From Clostridia bacterium (GTDB lineage: Bacteria; Bacillota; Clostridia; Christensenellales; CAG-138), in contig JAUNJX010000013.1 of assembly GCA_030533005.1 (NCBI GenBank), forward strand, positions 1 through 45,178: a DNA stretch of 45,178 nt. Reading direction: 5' to 3'. Position numbers and translations under genes: made by a program. The notes under the pieces were generated by a model, which had not been told where the DNA came from, made no database searches, and saw only the letters and a list, made by a program, of their open reading frames with translations. Of this stretch, positions 16,792 to 24,887 are shown in pieces. How positions within the stretch are numbered: position 1 is the first letter of the stretch; every line of letters begins with the position of its first letter.

Positions 16792-16841
16792 AAAAAGCAA
16801 GATGGGTCGGACGCCTTGGTGCGGTATCCTGCCCATCTTGC
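16792..16841 (-). terminator. Terminator of the SDR-ADH-VOC operon
   Basis: On the minus strand GCAAGATGGG (rc of 16832-16841) pairs perfectly over 10 bp with CCCATCTTGC (rc of 16797-16806), followed by a T tract (plus-strand A's at 16792-16796). The stem encloses a roughly 25-nt loop that can itself pair in part. It lies 72 nt after the VOC gene. Confidence 0.85.
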
Positions 16842-16912
16842 ATTTGCTGTGGTTTTCAATGAGGAAATCTCCCAAAGCCTCTAACGCCGTGCCGCTTCGA
16901 GCGAAAAGCGGC

Positions 16913-17299
16913 TTACAGGAACTGGCTGAATTCCACCTTTTCCTTATTCGGCCCTTCGATCGTGAAAAAACGCACCCCATTTGCCCAGAACGGGAGGAAA
17001 TGTATCTGGTCATGGGTGTTGTTGAGCGCATTTTCGTTGATATATTGGTACACCGCATCCACATCCGCCACGTCGATCGCCACATGATCGATCGCGCCGA
17101 TTTTCATCGCGGGCGCGTCGCTTTCATATGCTTCGATCACCAAGGTTTTGAGCTTTAAAAACACAACCCTGCTGCCGTCATTCAGCGTTTCATAGGCCGT
17201 TTCAAAGCCCAGCTTCTGATAAAAAGCCAGCGTTGCTTCCATATTGCCCGTGGGTATGCCTACATGCTGGATACCCGTTGCGTAGTTCTTCAAATCCAC
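16913..17299 (-). CDS. VOC (glyoxalase-like) superfamily protein
   Basis: This 128-residue protein has the vicinal-oxygen-chelate fold, with two beta-alpha-beta-beta-beta halves: GIQHVGIPTGNMEATLAFY near the N-terminus and AIDHVAIDVADVDAVYQY in the middle. The histidines HVG and DHVA and the Glu in KEKVEF are the usual metal-binding positions. The start is a GTG at 17299 with a GGGGGA ribosome site. It is the last gene of the SDR-dehydrogenase-VOC operon (30-nt gap after the dehydrogenase). The family includes glyoxalases, dioxygenases and sugar-related isomerases. The actual reaction here is unknown; association with sugar oxidation is inferred from position. Confidence 0.8.
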   Translation of the reverse strand: MDLKNYATGIQHVGIPTGNMEATLAFYQKLGFETAYETLNDGSRVVFLKLKTLVIEAYESDAPAMKIGAIDHVAIDVADVDAVYQYINENALNNTHDQIHFLPFWANGVRFFTIEGPNKEKVEFSQFL

Positions 17300-17329
17300 T
17301 TTTCATTCCCCCGCTTATCGCTTTATGGC

Positions 17330-18367
17330 TTATTGATCCAAGTCCACCAGTACCTTCATGGTGGTTTCCTGATTGGCCTCGATGTACTTATAGGCGTCCA
17401 AATACTCCTTAAAGGCAAAGTGCTTGCTCATGAGAGGCTTTAGCTGTATGCGCCCCTCGCTTACCAGCCGGATGGCGTCCAGATAGTCCTCATGCCTGTA
17501 CATCATGGTGGTGTTGAGATCAATCTCATGGTCGTTGAGCACCGCGAGGTCAACGCTAGCCATCTTGGCAAATACCGCCACGAGTATGATGGTGCTGCCC
17601 TTTCGCGCATAGTGGATCGCCTGCCCCATCGTCGCGTCGTTGCCGGCGCAGTCGTATATGACGTCCGCCTTGTCGGGGCCGAAGGCTTCGAGCATGGCGG
17701 TGTTGAGGTCGGTTTTGCCTGCTAAAAAGACATGATCCGCCCCAAGGCTTTTGGCAAGCGCAATGCGATATTCCGAAACGTCGCTTACCGCCACAGACGC
17801 GGCGCCCAGCGCCTTCACGGTCTGCATAAGCAGTATGCCGATGGGGCCGCAGCCAAGGATGGCTACCTTGGCGCCGGTGAGATCGCCGTAACGCTTGGCC
17901 GCGTGCACGGTAACGGCCAGCGGCTCGATCATGGCGCCCTCGTCATAATCCATGGTCGGGGGCAGCAGATCTACCTTGGAGGCGTCCACCGCAAAATAGG
18001 TGCTCGCAGCGCCGGTGGTCTGAAAGCCCATGACCTTAAGCTCCTCGCAGAGGTTATACTTGCCGTGGGTGCAGGGATAGCACTTGCCGCAGAATACCTG
18101 CGGTTCGATGGTCACCTTGTCGCCGACCTTGAAGCCGGTGACGCCCGCGCCCAGCTTTTCCACACAGCCGGATACCTCGTGGCCTTGGGTGACGGGATAC
18201 TTCGTAAAGGGGTGTTTGCCGTGATATACATGGATGTCAGAGCCGCATATGCCAAGGCGCATCATCCTGATAAGAAGCTGACCCGCCGCGGGCTCCGGCA
18301 TAGGCAGCTCCCGGAAGGCGATCTCGCCGGGCGCGGTCATGACCTGCTGCAACATGGTTTCTTTCAT
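17330..18367 (-). CDS. Zinc-dependent alcohol/polyol dehydrogenase (MDR family)
   Basis: This 345-residue medium-chain dehydrogenase resembles sorbitol and threonine dehydrogenases. It has the catalytic zinc segment CGSDIHVYHG, the GHEVSG motif, and the structural zinc Cys cluster in FCGKCYPCTHGKYNLC. The NAD-binding Rossmann loop is ILGCGPIGILLM. It probably oxidises a polyol hydroxyl to a keto group using NAD. The start is ATG 18367 with an AGGAAG site; an upstream in-frame extension to 18466 overlaps the SDR gene and is rejected. It lies 28 nt after the SDR gene and 30 nt before the VOC gene. The substrate is not determined. Confidence 0.92.
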   Translation of the reverse strand: MKETMLQQVMTAPGEIAFRELPMPEPAAGQLLIRMMRLGICGSDIHVYHGKHPFTKYPVTQGHEVSGCVEKLGAGVTGFKVGDKVTIEPQVFCGKCYPCTHGKYNLCEELKVMGFQTTGAASTYFAVDASKVDLLPPTMDYDEGAMIEPLAVTVHAAKRYGDLTGAKVAILGCGPIGILLMQTVKALGAASVAVSDVSEYRIALAKSLGADHVFLAGKTDLNTAMLEAFGPDKADVIYDCAGNDATMGQAIHYARKGSTIILVAVFAKMASVDLAVLNDHEIDLNTTMMYRHEDYLDAIRLVSEGRIQLKPLMSKHFAFKEYLDAYKYIEANQETTMKVLVDLDQ

Positions 18368-18395
18368 AATCGTACTTCCTTCCCTCGAAAAAGCG

Positions 18396-19163
18396 TTAGC
18401 GGCAGCTATAGGCGCCGTCCACGATGATATCCGAACCCGTGGTGTAGCCGGAAGCGTCGCACGCAAGATAGATGACCGCGGGGATCAGCTCCTCAGGGGT
18501 GCCCATGCGATGCAGCGGCATCAGCGGCGTCCACGCATCCTTAAGCTCCTGCGGCGTATCCACGGACATGGGGGTGGCGATATAGCCGGGGCTGAGGCTG
18601 TTTACCCGGATGCCGTAATCCGCCCATTCGATGGCCAGGGACTTCGTCATATGCATAACGCCCGCCTTGGAGGCGTTGTAGGAACACTGCCATTGGGGAA
18701 TATTGACGATGCTGCCCGACATGGAGGCCATGTTGATGATGCTGCCCTTGATGTTATTTTCCTTCATGAGCTTACCCGCCGCGCGCGCCACGATGTATTC
18801 GCCGGTGAGGTTCACGTCCAGGACGTTCCGGAATTCCTCGATGGTGGCGTCGAAGGTGTCCTTATGCAGGCATATGCCCGCGTTGTTGAACACCACATCC
18901 ACGCTGCCATAGGTATCCATGATCTTTTGCATGGCCGCGTCAACGCTTTCCTCCTTGGTGACGTCGGTGGAGATAAACATGGCTTCGCCGCCCGCCTCTC
19001 GAATCTTGGCAAGGGTCTCGTCCGCGTTGCTTCTTGCAAGGATGACGACCTTCGCCCCGGCCTTGGCTAAGCCTATAGCGACCACCTGCCCGATACCGCG
19101 CCCGCCGCCGGTCACCACCGCGACCTTCCCGGTCAAGCCAAACAATTCATCCAAATACATCAT
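18396..19163 (-). CDS. Short-chain dehydrogenase/reductase (SDR)
   Basis: This 255-residue SDR has the cofactor loop TGGGRGIGQ, the NNAG motif (VVFNNAGI), and the YNASK active site (Tyr, Lys) with a Ser in the preceding MSGSIVN stretch. It resembles gluconate 5-dehydrogenase and similar sugar/polyol SDRs that use NAD(P). It is the first gene of the three-gene minus-strand operon SDR-ADH-VOC. GAGAGG precedes ATG 19163. Two dehydrogenases in a row suggest that two oxidations, or an oxidation and an epimerising redox step, act on the same sugar or polyol. Confidence 0.92.
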   Translation of the reverse strand: MMYLDELFGLTGKVAVVTGGGRGIGQVVAIGLAKAGAKVVILARSNADETLAKIREAGGEAMFISTDVTKEESVDAAMQKIMDTYGSVDVVFNNAGICLHKDTFDATIEEFRNVLDVNLTGEYIVARAAGKLMKENNIKGSIINMASMSGSIVNIPQWQCSYNASKAGVMHMTKSLAIEWADYGIRVNSLSPGYIATPMSVDTPQELKDAWTPLMPLHRMGTPEELIPAVIYLACDASGYTTGSDIIVDGAYSCR

Positions 19164-19234
19164 GATTTCCTCTCTTTCTTTTATGATTATGAAGTCGATG
19201 CGGTTCTGTTTGTTTGATACTTTAATAAATCTAT

Positions 19235-19242
19235 TTAACTAA
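19235..19242 (-). promoter_or_regulatory. TTAACTAA palindrome in the SDR promoter region
   Basis: TTAACTAA at 19235-19242, with AATAA and TTATT on its flanks, lies about 70 bp upstream of the SDR start. A related core occurs in copies A (TTAGTTGA) and B (TTAGCTAA) of the ROK promoter element. It may be a ROK operator. The 19164-19319 gap otherwise holds only this AT-rich region. Confidence 0.4.
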
Positions 19243-19319
19243 TTATTGCATCAGCCTTCCCGTTTGTCAATATCGTTTTTGTATGCCGGTTTCGTTCGGC
19301 TTGTTTGGGAACGCCGCGC

Positions 19320-20447
19320 CTAGATCTGCGCGATAAACGGTTCAATAAACAGAAGCGCCGCGCCCACGGCGGAAGGCTCGTGCTGAAAGGTCGCCGCCTT
19401 GATATAGGAAGCGTCTTGAGAAAAGGTGTTGCGCCGTCCCGCCATACCCCGCAGCGCGTCTATGTAAGGCTCGATGTATTCGCCTATATAGCCGCCGAGG
19501 ATGACCGGGCAGTCAAAGGCCATGCGCAGGTTGTTGATGAGTATGGACAGGTTTTGAAGATACGCCTGCCAACTCTCGTTTGCGGCCGCGTGGTTTTGCC
19601 GCAGCAGGGCAAAGAAAGCGTCCAGCTTTCCGTCCGTCAGGGAAGAAAGGGAGGATGCGGAGCAGTATGCGTCCGCGCATCCCCGCTTACCGCAGTAACA
19701 GGGCTTTCCCCCGTCCACGAGGGTCATATGGCCGAACTCGCCTGCAAGCTGATTTCCCCCCGTATACAGCACATCGTTGATGATGACGGCGCCGCCCACA
19801 GAATCGCTGACGGAGAGGTAGACAGCCGTGCCGATGGAATGGTTATTCCATAGCTCCGCCAAGGCCGCGGCGTTGGCGTCGTTGCAAAAGCGGCAGGGGA
19901 AGGGAAGGTATGCTTCCAGCTCGGCACAGAGCATATCGCTTTCATTGAGAACGTGGGAATACAAGAGGGTGCGGGAATCGCCGGAAAGTCTGCCGGGTAC
20001 TGAAACGCCAACGCCCAGTATCAACGCGGGATCGATGCCGTGCGATAGCATGCAGCCGTCTATGAAGCGGGCGAGAAACGCGTAGTATTCTCCTGTTCTT
20101 TCAAAGGGGATGGCGGTTTTTTGTTTAAAAATAGCCGCGCCCTTCATATCCACGAATACCACGCTGATATGGTGCAGGGTGATATCTATGCCCACGGACA
20201 GGCGCGCACGCGTGTTGCAAGCGAGCGTCACCGCCTTGCGTCCGCCGTTGGATTCGGCGGCGCCGGCCTCATATACGAAGCCGTCGTCCATGAGGGATTT
20301 GACGATATTGATGACCGTAGGCATGCTTAGATTGAGGGAATGGGCGATTTCGGAGCGTGTGGTCAGGTCGTGGCGCAATATATATTGAAAAACGCGATTC
20401 CTGTTCGCGCGATATACCTTATGATTGTTAACCTGCCGCATCTCCAT
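19320..20447 (-). CDS. ROK family transcriptional repressor (second)
   Basis: This 375-residue ROK regulator has an N-terminal winged helix (about 15-65: TRSEIAHSLNLSMPTVINIV) and a sugar-kinase-like ROK domain with the cysteine cluster CYCGKRGC. It is homologous in layout to the first ROK gene but divergent in sequence. An AGG-rich site (GAGG) precedes ATG 20447. It is divergently oriented from the pfkB-FGGY-ABC operon and upstream of the SDR operon, so it probably controls both. Its leader contains copy B of the shared element. The effector sugar is unknown. Confidence 0.92.
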   Translation of the reverse strand: MEMRQVNNHKVYRANRNRVFQYILRHDLTTRSEIAHSLNLSMPTVINIVKSLMDDGFVYEAGAAESNGGRKAVTLACNTRARLSVGIDITLHHISVVFVDMKGAAIFKQKTAIPFERTGEYYAFLARFIDGCMLSHGIDPALILGVGVSVPGRLSGDSRTLLYSHVLNESDMLCAELEAYLPFPCRFCNDANAAALAELWNNHSIGTAVYLSVSDSVGGAVIINDVLYTGGNQLAGEFGHMTLVDGGKPCYCGKRGCADAYCSASSLSSLTDGKLDAFFALLRQNHAAANESWQAYLQNLSILINNLRMAFDCPVILGGYIGEYIEPYIDALRGMAGRRNTFSQDASYIKAATFQHEPSAVGAALLFIEPFIAQI

Positions 20448-20518
20448 TGCTTTTTCCTCGCCGCATCGTGATCGTTGCCGTATGGCGCGTTTTGCGTATG
20501 CCGTGACGCACCGTTTAC

Positions 20519-20570
20519 TGCAATTCTAACATAAAAACGCGGGTTTGATTAGCTAAAAAATTATTCTTTT
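20519..20570 (-). promoter_or_regulatory. Shared ~50-bp promoter element, copy B
   Basis: This near-copy of 16739-16790 lies 72-123 bp upstream of the second ROK gene. On the minus strand it holds TGT-TAGAAT (plus-strand ATTCTA at 20523-20528). A palindromic TTAGCTAA (20539-20546) overlaps the -35 position. Confidence 0.65.
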
Positions 20571-20578
20571 CTTTTTTT

Positions 20579-20593
20579 GTCAACCCACTTGAC
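20579..20593 (+). promoter_or_regulatory. Operator 1 overlapping the pfkB promoter -35
   Basis: GTCAA-CCCAC-TTGAC at 20579-20593 is a perfect inverted repeat of 5-bp arms with a 5-nt centre. Its right arm overlaps the -35 TTGACG, so a bound repressor would occlude RNA polymerase. A related site lies 54 bp downstream. Confidence 0.7.
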
Positions 20594-20617
20594 GATATAT
20601 GATGTGCGTAGTATAAT
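20589..20617 (+). promoter_or_regulatory. Consensus promoter of the pfkB-FGGY-ABC operon
   Basis: TTGACG (20589-20594), a 17-nt spacer and a perfect TATAAT (20612-20617). Transcription should start near 20624, leaving a leader of about 125 nt before pfkB. Confidence 0.85.
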
Positions 20618-20632
20618 AAATACATCGAATAT

Positions 20633-20647
20633 GTCAACTCACTTAAC
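20633..20647 (+). promoter_or_regulatory. Operator 2 downstream of the pfkB start site
   Basis: GTCAA-CTCAC-TTAAC at 20633-20647 has the same arms as operator 1 with one change, in the same orientation. The two centres are 54 bp apart, near five helical turns, which would suit cooperative binding or looping. Confidence 0.65.
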
Positions 20648-20749
20648 AAATTGTCGGCGACGACATTTCCCCCTGCAAAAGAACGCTTTGACCGCCGCGA
20701 CTGCGGCACGAATTTGTATAATCCATGCTTACATGAGGTAATTGGAAAA

Positions 20750-21730
20750 ATGGCCAGATTGATTTGTGCCGGACATGCGTCCTGCGACCTTCCCTTCACG
20801 CCTGTGGACAGGGACGTGTTCGATAAGGATACCCACTTTGTCAAAGACGCAAAGGTGCTTACCGGCGGCGACGCCTTGAACAGCTCCGTGTCGCTTGCCA
20901 GGATGGGGATGGGCGAGGATATCAGGTTCGTAAGCGTAGTGGGCGACGATGTTTTCGGCAAAATAACGACGGACTATCTTCTTGCGCACGGCATAGCCAC
21001 AGACTATATCCGCGTAGACCCTGCGGCGCACTCCCTTGTCACCGTGGTGCTCATCGACAGCTTTAACGAGCGGCATTTCGTCTGCTACGGCGATGCGGCC
21101 AGAAAGCTCACCACAAAAGACGTGCTTTCCAATATCGGGGAGGATACGAAGTATCTTCATATCGGCTCCTTCATGTCGCTGGATATGCTTGAGGGCGATA
21201 ACCATAGGGATATGTTCCGATTCGCAAGGGAAAAGGGCATCCACACCAGCTTTGACGTGAATTTTGATAACGAAGGAAAGTGGATCAAGAAGGTAGAGAA
21301 GGGTCTGCCCTATACCGATTTGATGTTTGCAAGCTATGACGAAGCGGTCGCCTTGAGCGGCTTGCGGGATCCGGAGGAGATGGGCGCGTTTTTCCAAAGC
21401 AAAGGCGTCGGCAGCTTTGTGCTGAAGCTGGGCTCCAAGGGCTGCTATGCTACTGATTTCAAGACCAAGTATTTTATACCCACCTATACCGATATGCCTG
21501 TGGTGGATACGACAGGCGCGGGCGACGCTTTTGTTGCGGGATACCTTTACGGCCTGATGAACGGCTTTTCCATGGAGGCGTGCTGCATACTCGGCAATGT
21601 GCAGGGCACGCTTGCGGTGGGCGAGCTTGGGTCGCATTCCGGCACGGGGGATATGCAAGCCGTGCGGAACTTTATAAAAAAACACGGCGCCCTTACCGAG
21701 AATGGCGCAAAACTGTTGGCGAATCTGTAG
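20750..21730 (+). CDS. PfkB family carbohydrate kinase (first)
   Basis: This 326-residue ribokinase-fold kinase begins at ATG 20750, just after the promoter and operators. An earlier in-frame start at 20651 would lie right next to the operator and has no ribosome site. It has the substrate Gly-Gly segment (LTGGDALNSSVSLARMG) near the N-terminus and the anion-hole/catalytic-base motif DTTGAGDAFVAGYLYG near the C-terminus. Family members phosphorylate sugars or nucleosides with ATP. It leads the operon with the FGGY kinase and the ABC transporter. Which hydroxyl and which sugar it uses cannot be told. Confidence 0.9.
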   Translation: MARLICAGHASCDLPFTPVDRDVFDKDTHFVKDAKVLTGGDALNSSVSLARMGMGEDIRFVSVVGDDVFGKITTDYLLAHGIATDYIRVDPAAHSLVTVVLIDSFNERHFVCYGDAARKLTTKDVLSNIGEDTKYLHIGSFMSLDMLEGDNHRDMFRFAREKGIHTSFDVNFDNEGKWIKKVEKGLPYTDLMFASYDEAVALSGLRDPEEMGAFFQSKGVGSFVLKLGSKGCYATDFKTKYFIPTYTDMPVVDTTGAGDAFVAGYLYGLMNGFSMEACCILGNVQGTLAVGELGSHSGTGDMQAVRNFIKKHGALTENGAKLLANL

Positions 21731-21785
21731 CGGATGCCATTCCAACTGGCGCAGCTGCGACTGACCGAAATGCGAGGAGACTGAA

Positions 21786-23291
21786 ATGCCGTATTTGATG
21801 GGGATCGATCTGGGAACGTCCAGCCTCAAGACGATGATCGTGGATGAAGCGGGCAAAGCGATGGCAATCGCTTCGCGCGACTATATGATCGAATCGCCTG
21901 TGGCGGGCTTTGCCGAACAGACGCCCCAGGTTTGGTGGGACGCATGCGTGGCAACGTGTCGGCAGGCGATCGCGCAAAGCGGCGTGGACGTTTCTTTGAT
22001 CAAGGGCGTCGGCTTTTCCGGCCAGATGCACGGCATGGTGCCGCTGGATGAAAATTATGAGGTGGTTCGCCCCGCCATTTTGCATTGCGACGCGCGTTCA
22101 TGCGAACAGGTGCAGATGATTTGTGAAACGCTGGGCGCGCAAAGGATCCGCGAATTGACCGGCAACCCGATCTATACAGGCTTTCTTTTGACCTCGCTTC
22201 TTTGGGTGCGGGACAACGAGCCTGAAAATTATCGCAGGATACGCCATGTGTGCCTGCCCAAGGATTATATCAAGTACAAGCTGTGCGGCCTGCTTTCCTC
22301 GGATTACTCCGACGCGTCCGCAACTCTGGCGTTCGATTTGGAGAACAACTGCTGGTCAAAGCAGCTGTTGGACATCTTCTCCTTGCCGGCGGATATTTTC
22401 CCCGCCTGCTTCGACGCGTTTGCGCCGGTGGGCTGTGTGACGGAGGCGGCGGCGCTGGAAACGGGGCTTTGCGAGGGTACGACGGTCGTTGCGGGCGGCG
22501 CCGATCAGGTCATGCAGGGCTTGGGCAACGGCGCGATCGGCTTTGATACCGCGACGGTCAACATCGGCAGCAGCGGGCAGGTCAGCTTTCAAAGCGCAAT
22601 GCCGCTTGTGAATCCCGCGCTTTGCACCAATACCTTTGCCGGCTATCAAAAGGGGCGCTGGATCGTGATGGGCGCGATCATGCACGCGGGGCTTGCCCTC
22701 AAATGGTTTAAGAACCTTCTGGATATCAAGAGCTACGCGCAGCTGGACGCGCTGGCCGCATCCGTGCGTCCCGGCAGCGGCGGCGTGCTGTTTCTGCCCT
22801 ATCTAAATGGCGAACGGACGCCGCACATCAATCCGGCGCTGAGCGCCTCCTTCTTCGGCTGCACGATGCAGACCGGCAAGGCGGAAATGGCTCGCGCGGT
22901 GATGGAGGGCGTTGCCTTTGCACTCATGCAGTGCATGGAGGTCTGCGGGGACATCGGGCTTTCTGCGAGCGAGGTCATCGCCTCTGGCGGCGGCGCAAGA
23001 AGCGAGCTGTGGCTGCAAATCCAATCCGATATCTACGGCCTGCCGCTCAAGGTAGCGGAGAGCGCGGAGCAGGCGTGTCTGGGCGCCGCGATCGTTGCGG
23101 GCGTGGGCTGCGGCGTTTATGAGGATGTGGCGCAAGGGTGCGCCGCGGCAGTCCGCTATCAGGACAAGGTGATCCTGCCGGATATGAAAAACCACGCGAT
23201 ATACATGGAATACTATCGGCTCTTTAAGGACAGCTATCAGGCGGGGCGCGACATTTTCACGCGGGCAACACGGCTGGGCCGCGAATCATAA
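21786..23291 (+). CDS. FGGY family sugar kinase, xylulokinase-like
   Basis: This 501-residue kinase resembles xylulokinase. It has the N-terminal phosphate-binding segment MGIDLGTSSLKTMIVD, the GQMHGMVPLD substrate loop, the catalytic-Asp region GGADQVMQGLGNG, and the C-terminal ATP-binding SGGGARSELW segment. FGGY kinases phosphorylate ketoses or polyols at the terminal hydroxyl. It follows the PfkB kinase by 55 nt with a GAGGAG site. The presence of two kinases from different families in one operon suggests either successive phosphorylation or use of two related sugars. The substrate is not assigned. Confidence 0.92.
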   Translation: MPYLMGIDLGTSSLKTMIVDEAGKAMAIASRDYMIESPVAGFAEQTPQVWWDACVATCRQAIAQSGVDVSLIKGVGFSGQMHGMVPLDENYEVVRPAILHCDARSCEQVQMICETLGAQRIRELTGNPIYTGFLLTSLLWVRDNEPENYRRIRHVCLPKDYIKYKLCGLLSSDYSDASATLAFDLENNCWSKQLLDIFSLPADIFPACFDAFAPVGCVTEAAALETGLCEGTTVVAGGADQVMQGLGNGAIGFDTATVNIGSSGQVSFQSAMPLVNPALCTNTFAGYQKGRWIVMGAIMHAGLALKWFKNLLDIKSYAQLDALAASVRPGSGGVLFLPYLNGERTPHINPALSASFFGCTMQTGKAEMARAVMEGVAFALMQCMEVCGDIGLSASEVIASGGGARSELWLQIQSDIYGLPLKVAESAEQACLGAAIVAGVGCGVYEDVAQGCAAAVRYQDKVILPDMKNHAIYMEYYRLFKDSYQAGRDIFTRATRLGRES

Positions 23292-23351
23292 TTGGGATTG
23301 ATCCGAAGCGCAGGCTTCGATCCGATAAAATTGGCTTGGGAGGTGAATCGA

Positions 23352-24872
23352 TTGGACGATATGCTGAATCGAAGCGATTATATTCTGAATGTCGACGGCG
23401 TTTCAAAGGCTTTCGGCGGAACGCAGGCATTGAAGGATGTACAGCTTCATGTGAAAAAGGGCGAGGTGCATGCGCTTCTTGGTGAAAACGGCGCGGGCAA
23501 ATCGACGCTGATGAACATCATCATAGGTCTGCTGCAAAAGGACGCGGGCACCATTGAATTTGAAGGGAAGCCCTATCATGTGAAAAGTCCGGTGGAAGCG
23601 ATGAATCTTGGCATCACCATGATCCATCAGGAGCTGAATCCGGAACCCAACATGACGGTTGCGGAGAACCTGTTCCTGCATCGTGAGAGCATGAAGGGCA
23701 AGTCGTTTTTCCTGGATAAAAAGGCGCAGAACAAGCGCGCGGAGGAATTGCTTTCCAAGTTCTCCACGCCCTACGGCCCCAAGACCATGATGAAGGATAT
23801 GACGCTGGCGCAGGTGCAGATGTCCGAGATTATCAAGGCAGTGTCCTGCGACGCGCGCCTGATCATCATGGACGAGCCGACCTCGTCGCTGGATTCCAAT
23901 GAAACGGATCATCTTTTCAATACCATTCGAGAGCTGAAGGCGCGCGGCGTTTCCATCATCTACATTTCGCACCGCATGGAGGAGATTTTTGAGATTTGCG
24001 ACCGCGTATCCGTTTTCCGCGACGGCACCTATGTCGGCGCCCGGGACATGGACGGCGTTACCCGTGAGGAGCTGATTCACCTGATGGTCGGCCGGAAGGT
24101 CACAAGCGTTTTTCCCAAGGTGGACTGCCCCATAGGCGACGAGGTTTTCCGCGTGGAGGGGCTGTGCGGCAACGGCTTTGAAGATATCAGCTTTACCGTG
24201 CATGCCGGTGAGATCGTGGGTCTTTCGGGTCTTGTCGGCTCCGGACGGAGCGAGACCGTGCGCGCGATCTTCGGGCTTGACCCCATCAAAAAGGGCAAGA
24301 TGTTTTTAAACGGCAAGGAGATCAACATCAAAAACCCGCGCAGCGCTATCAAAAAGGACATCTGCATGGTGAATGAGGATCGCAAGGCTTACGGCCTTTG
24401 CCTGTTCCGTTCCCTGCGCGAAAACATATCCCTTCCCACGCTGCCGGATCGCCAGAGGAAGCCGCTGATCAACCAGCAGCGCGAAAAAGAGGAGGTTGCC
24501 ACGGTCGCGGAAAAGCTGACGGTCAAGGCTGCCAGCATGGAGCACAACGCTTACTCGCTTTCGGGCGGCAACCAGCAAAAGGTGGTTTTGGCCAAGTGGG
24601 TCATGGCCTCTCCCAAGTTCCTGATTCTGGATGAACCGACACGCGGCGTCGACGTGGGCGCCAAGTCGGAAATTCATACGCTTATGAGCCAGTTCGCCTC
24701 CCAAGGCATGGCGATCCTGATGATTTCCTCCGAATTGCCGGAGATTATGGGCATGAGCGACAGGATTTTGATCTATCACGAGGGAAGGCTCAACGGTGAG
24801 TTTTCCCGACAGGATATCTTGGACGCACATGTGACGCAGAATGATATCCTCGCAAAAGAATTCGGGCAATAA
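23352..24872 (+). CDS. Sugar ABC transporter ATP-binding protein (tandem NBD, RbsA-like)
   Basis: This ~506-residue protein has two nucleotide-binding domains as in RbsA/XylG-type importers. The first domain has Walker A LLGENGAGKST and Walker B RLIIMDEPTSS. The second has a degenerate Walker A (SGLVGSGRSETV) but a full LSGGNQQK signature and FLILDEPTRG. It energises import of a ribose-like sugar with the permease and binding protein that follow. I choose the TTG at 23352 because GGGAGG lies 8 nt upstream; the frame extends to 23292, and an ATG at 23361 is possible. Confidence 0.93.
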   Translation: MDDMLNRSDYILNVDGVSKAFGGTQALKDVQLHVKKGEVHALLGENGAGKSTLMNIIIGLLQKDAGTIEFEGKPYHVKSPVEAMNLGITMIHQELNPEPNMTVAENLFLHRESMKGKSFFLDKKAQNKRAEELLSKFSTPYGPKTMMKDMTLAQVQMSEIIKAVSCDARLIIMDEPTSSLDSNETDHLFNTIRELKARGVSIIYISHRMEEIFEICDRVSVFRDGTYVGARDMDGVTREELIHLMVGRKVTSVFPKVDCPIGDEVFRVEGLCGNGFEDISFTVHAGEIVGLSGLVGSGRSETVRAIFGLDPIKKGKMFLNGKEINIKNPRSAIKKDICMVNEDRKAYGLCLFRSLRENISLPTLPDRQRKPLINQQREKEEVATVAEKLTVKAASMEHNAYSLSGGNQQKVVLAKWVMASPKFLILDEPTRGVDVGAKSEIHTLMSQFASQGMAILMISSELPEIMGMSDRILIYHEGRLNGEFSRQDILDAHVTQNDILAKEFGQ

Positions 24873-24887
24873 CAGGAGGGAACCATT

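Noticed and set aside
20652-20665. TGTCG/CGACA hairpin in the pfkB leader as a riboswitch
   Set aside because: Only a 5-bp stem; no riboswitch core could be recognised in the 125-nt leader.
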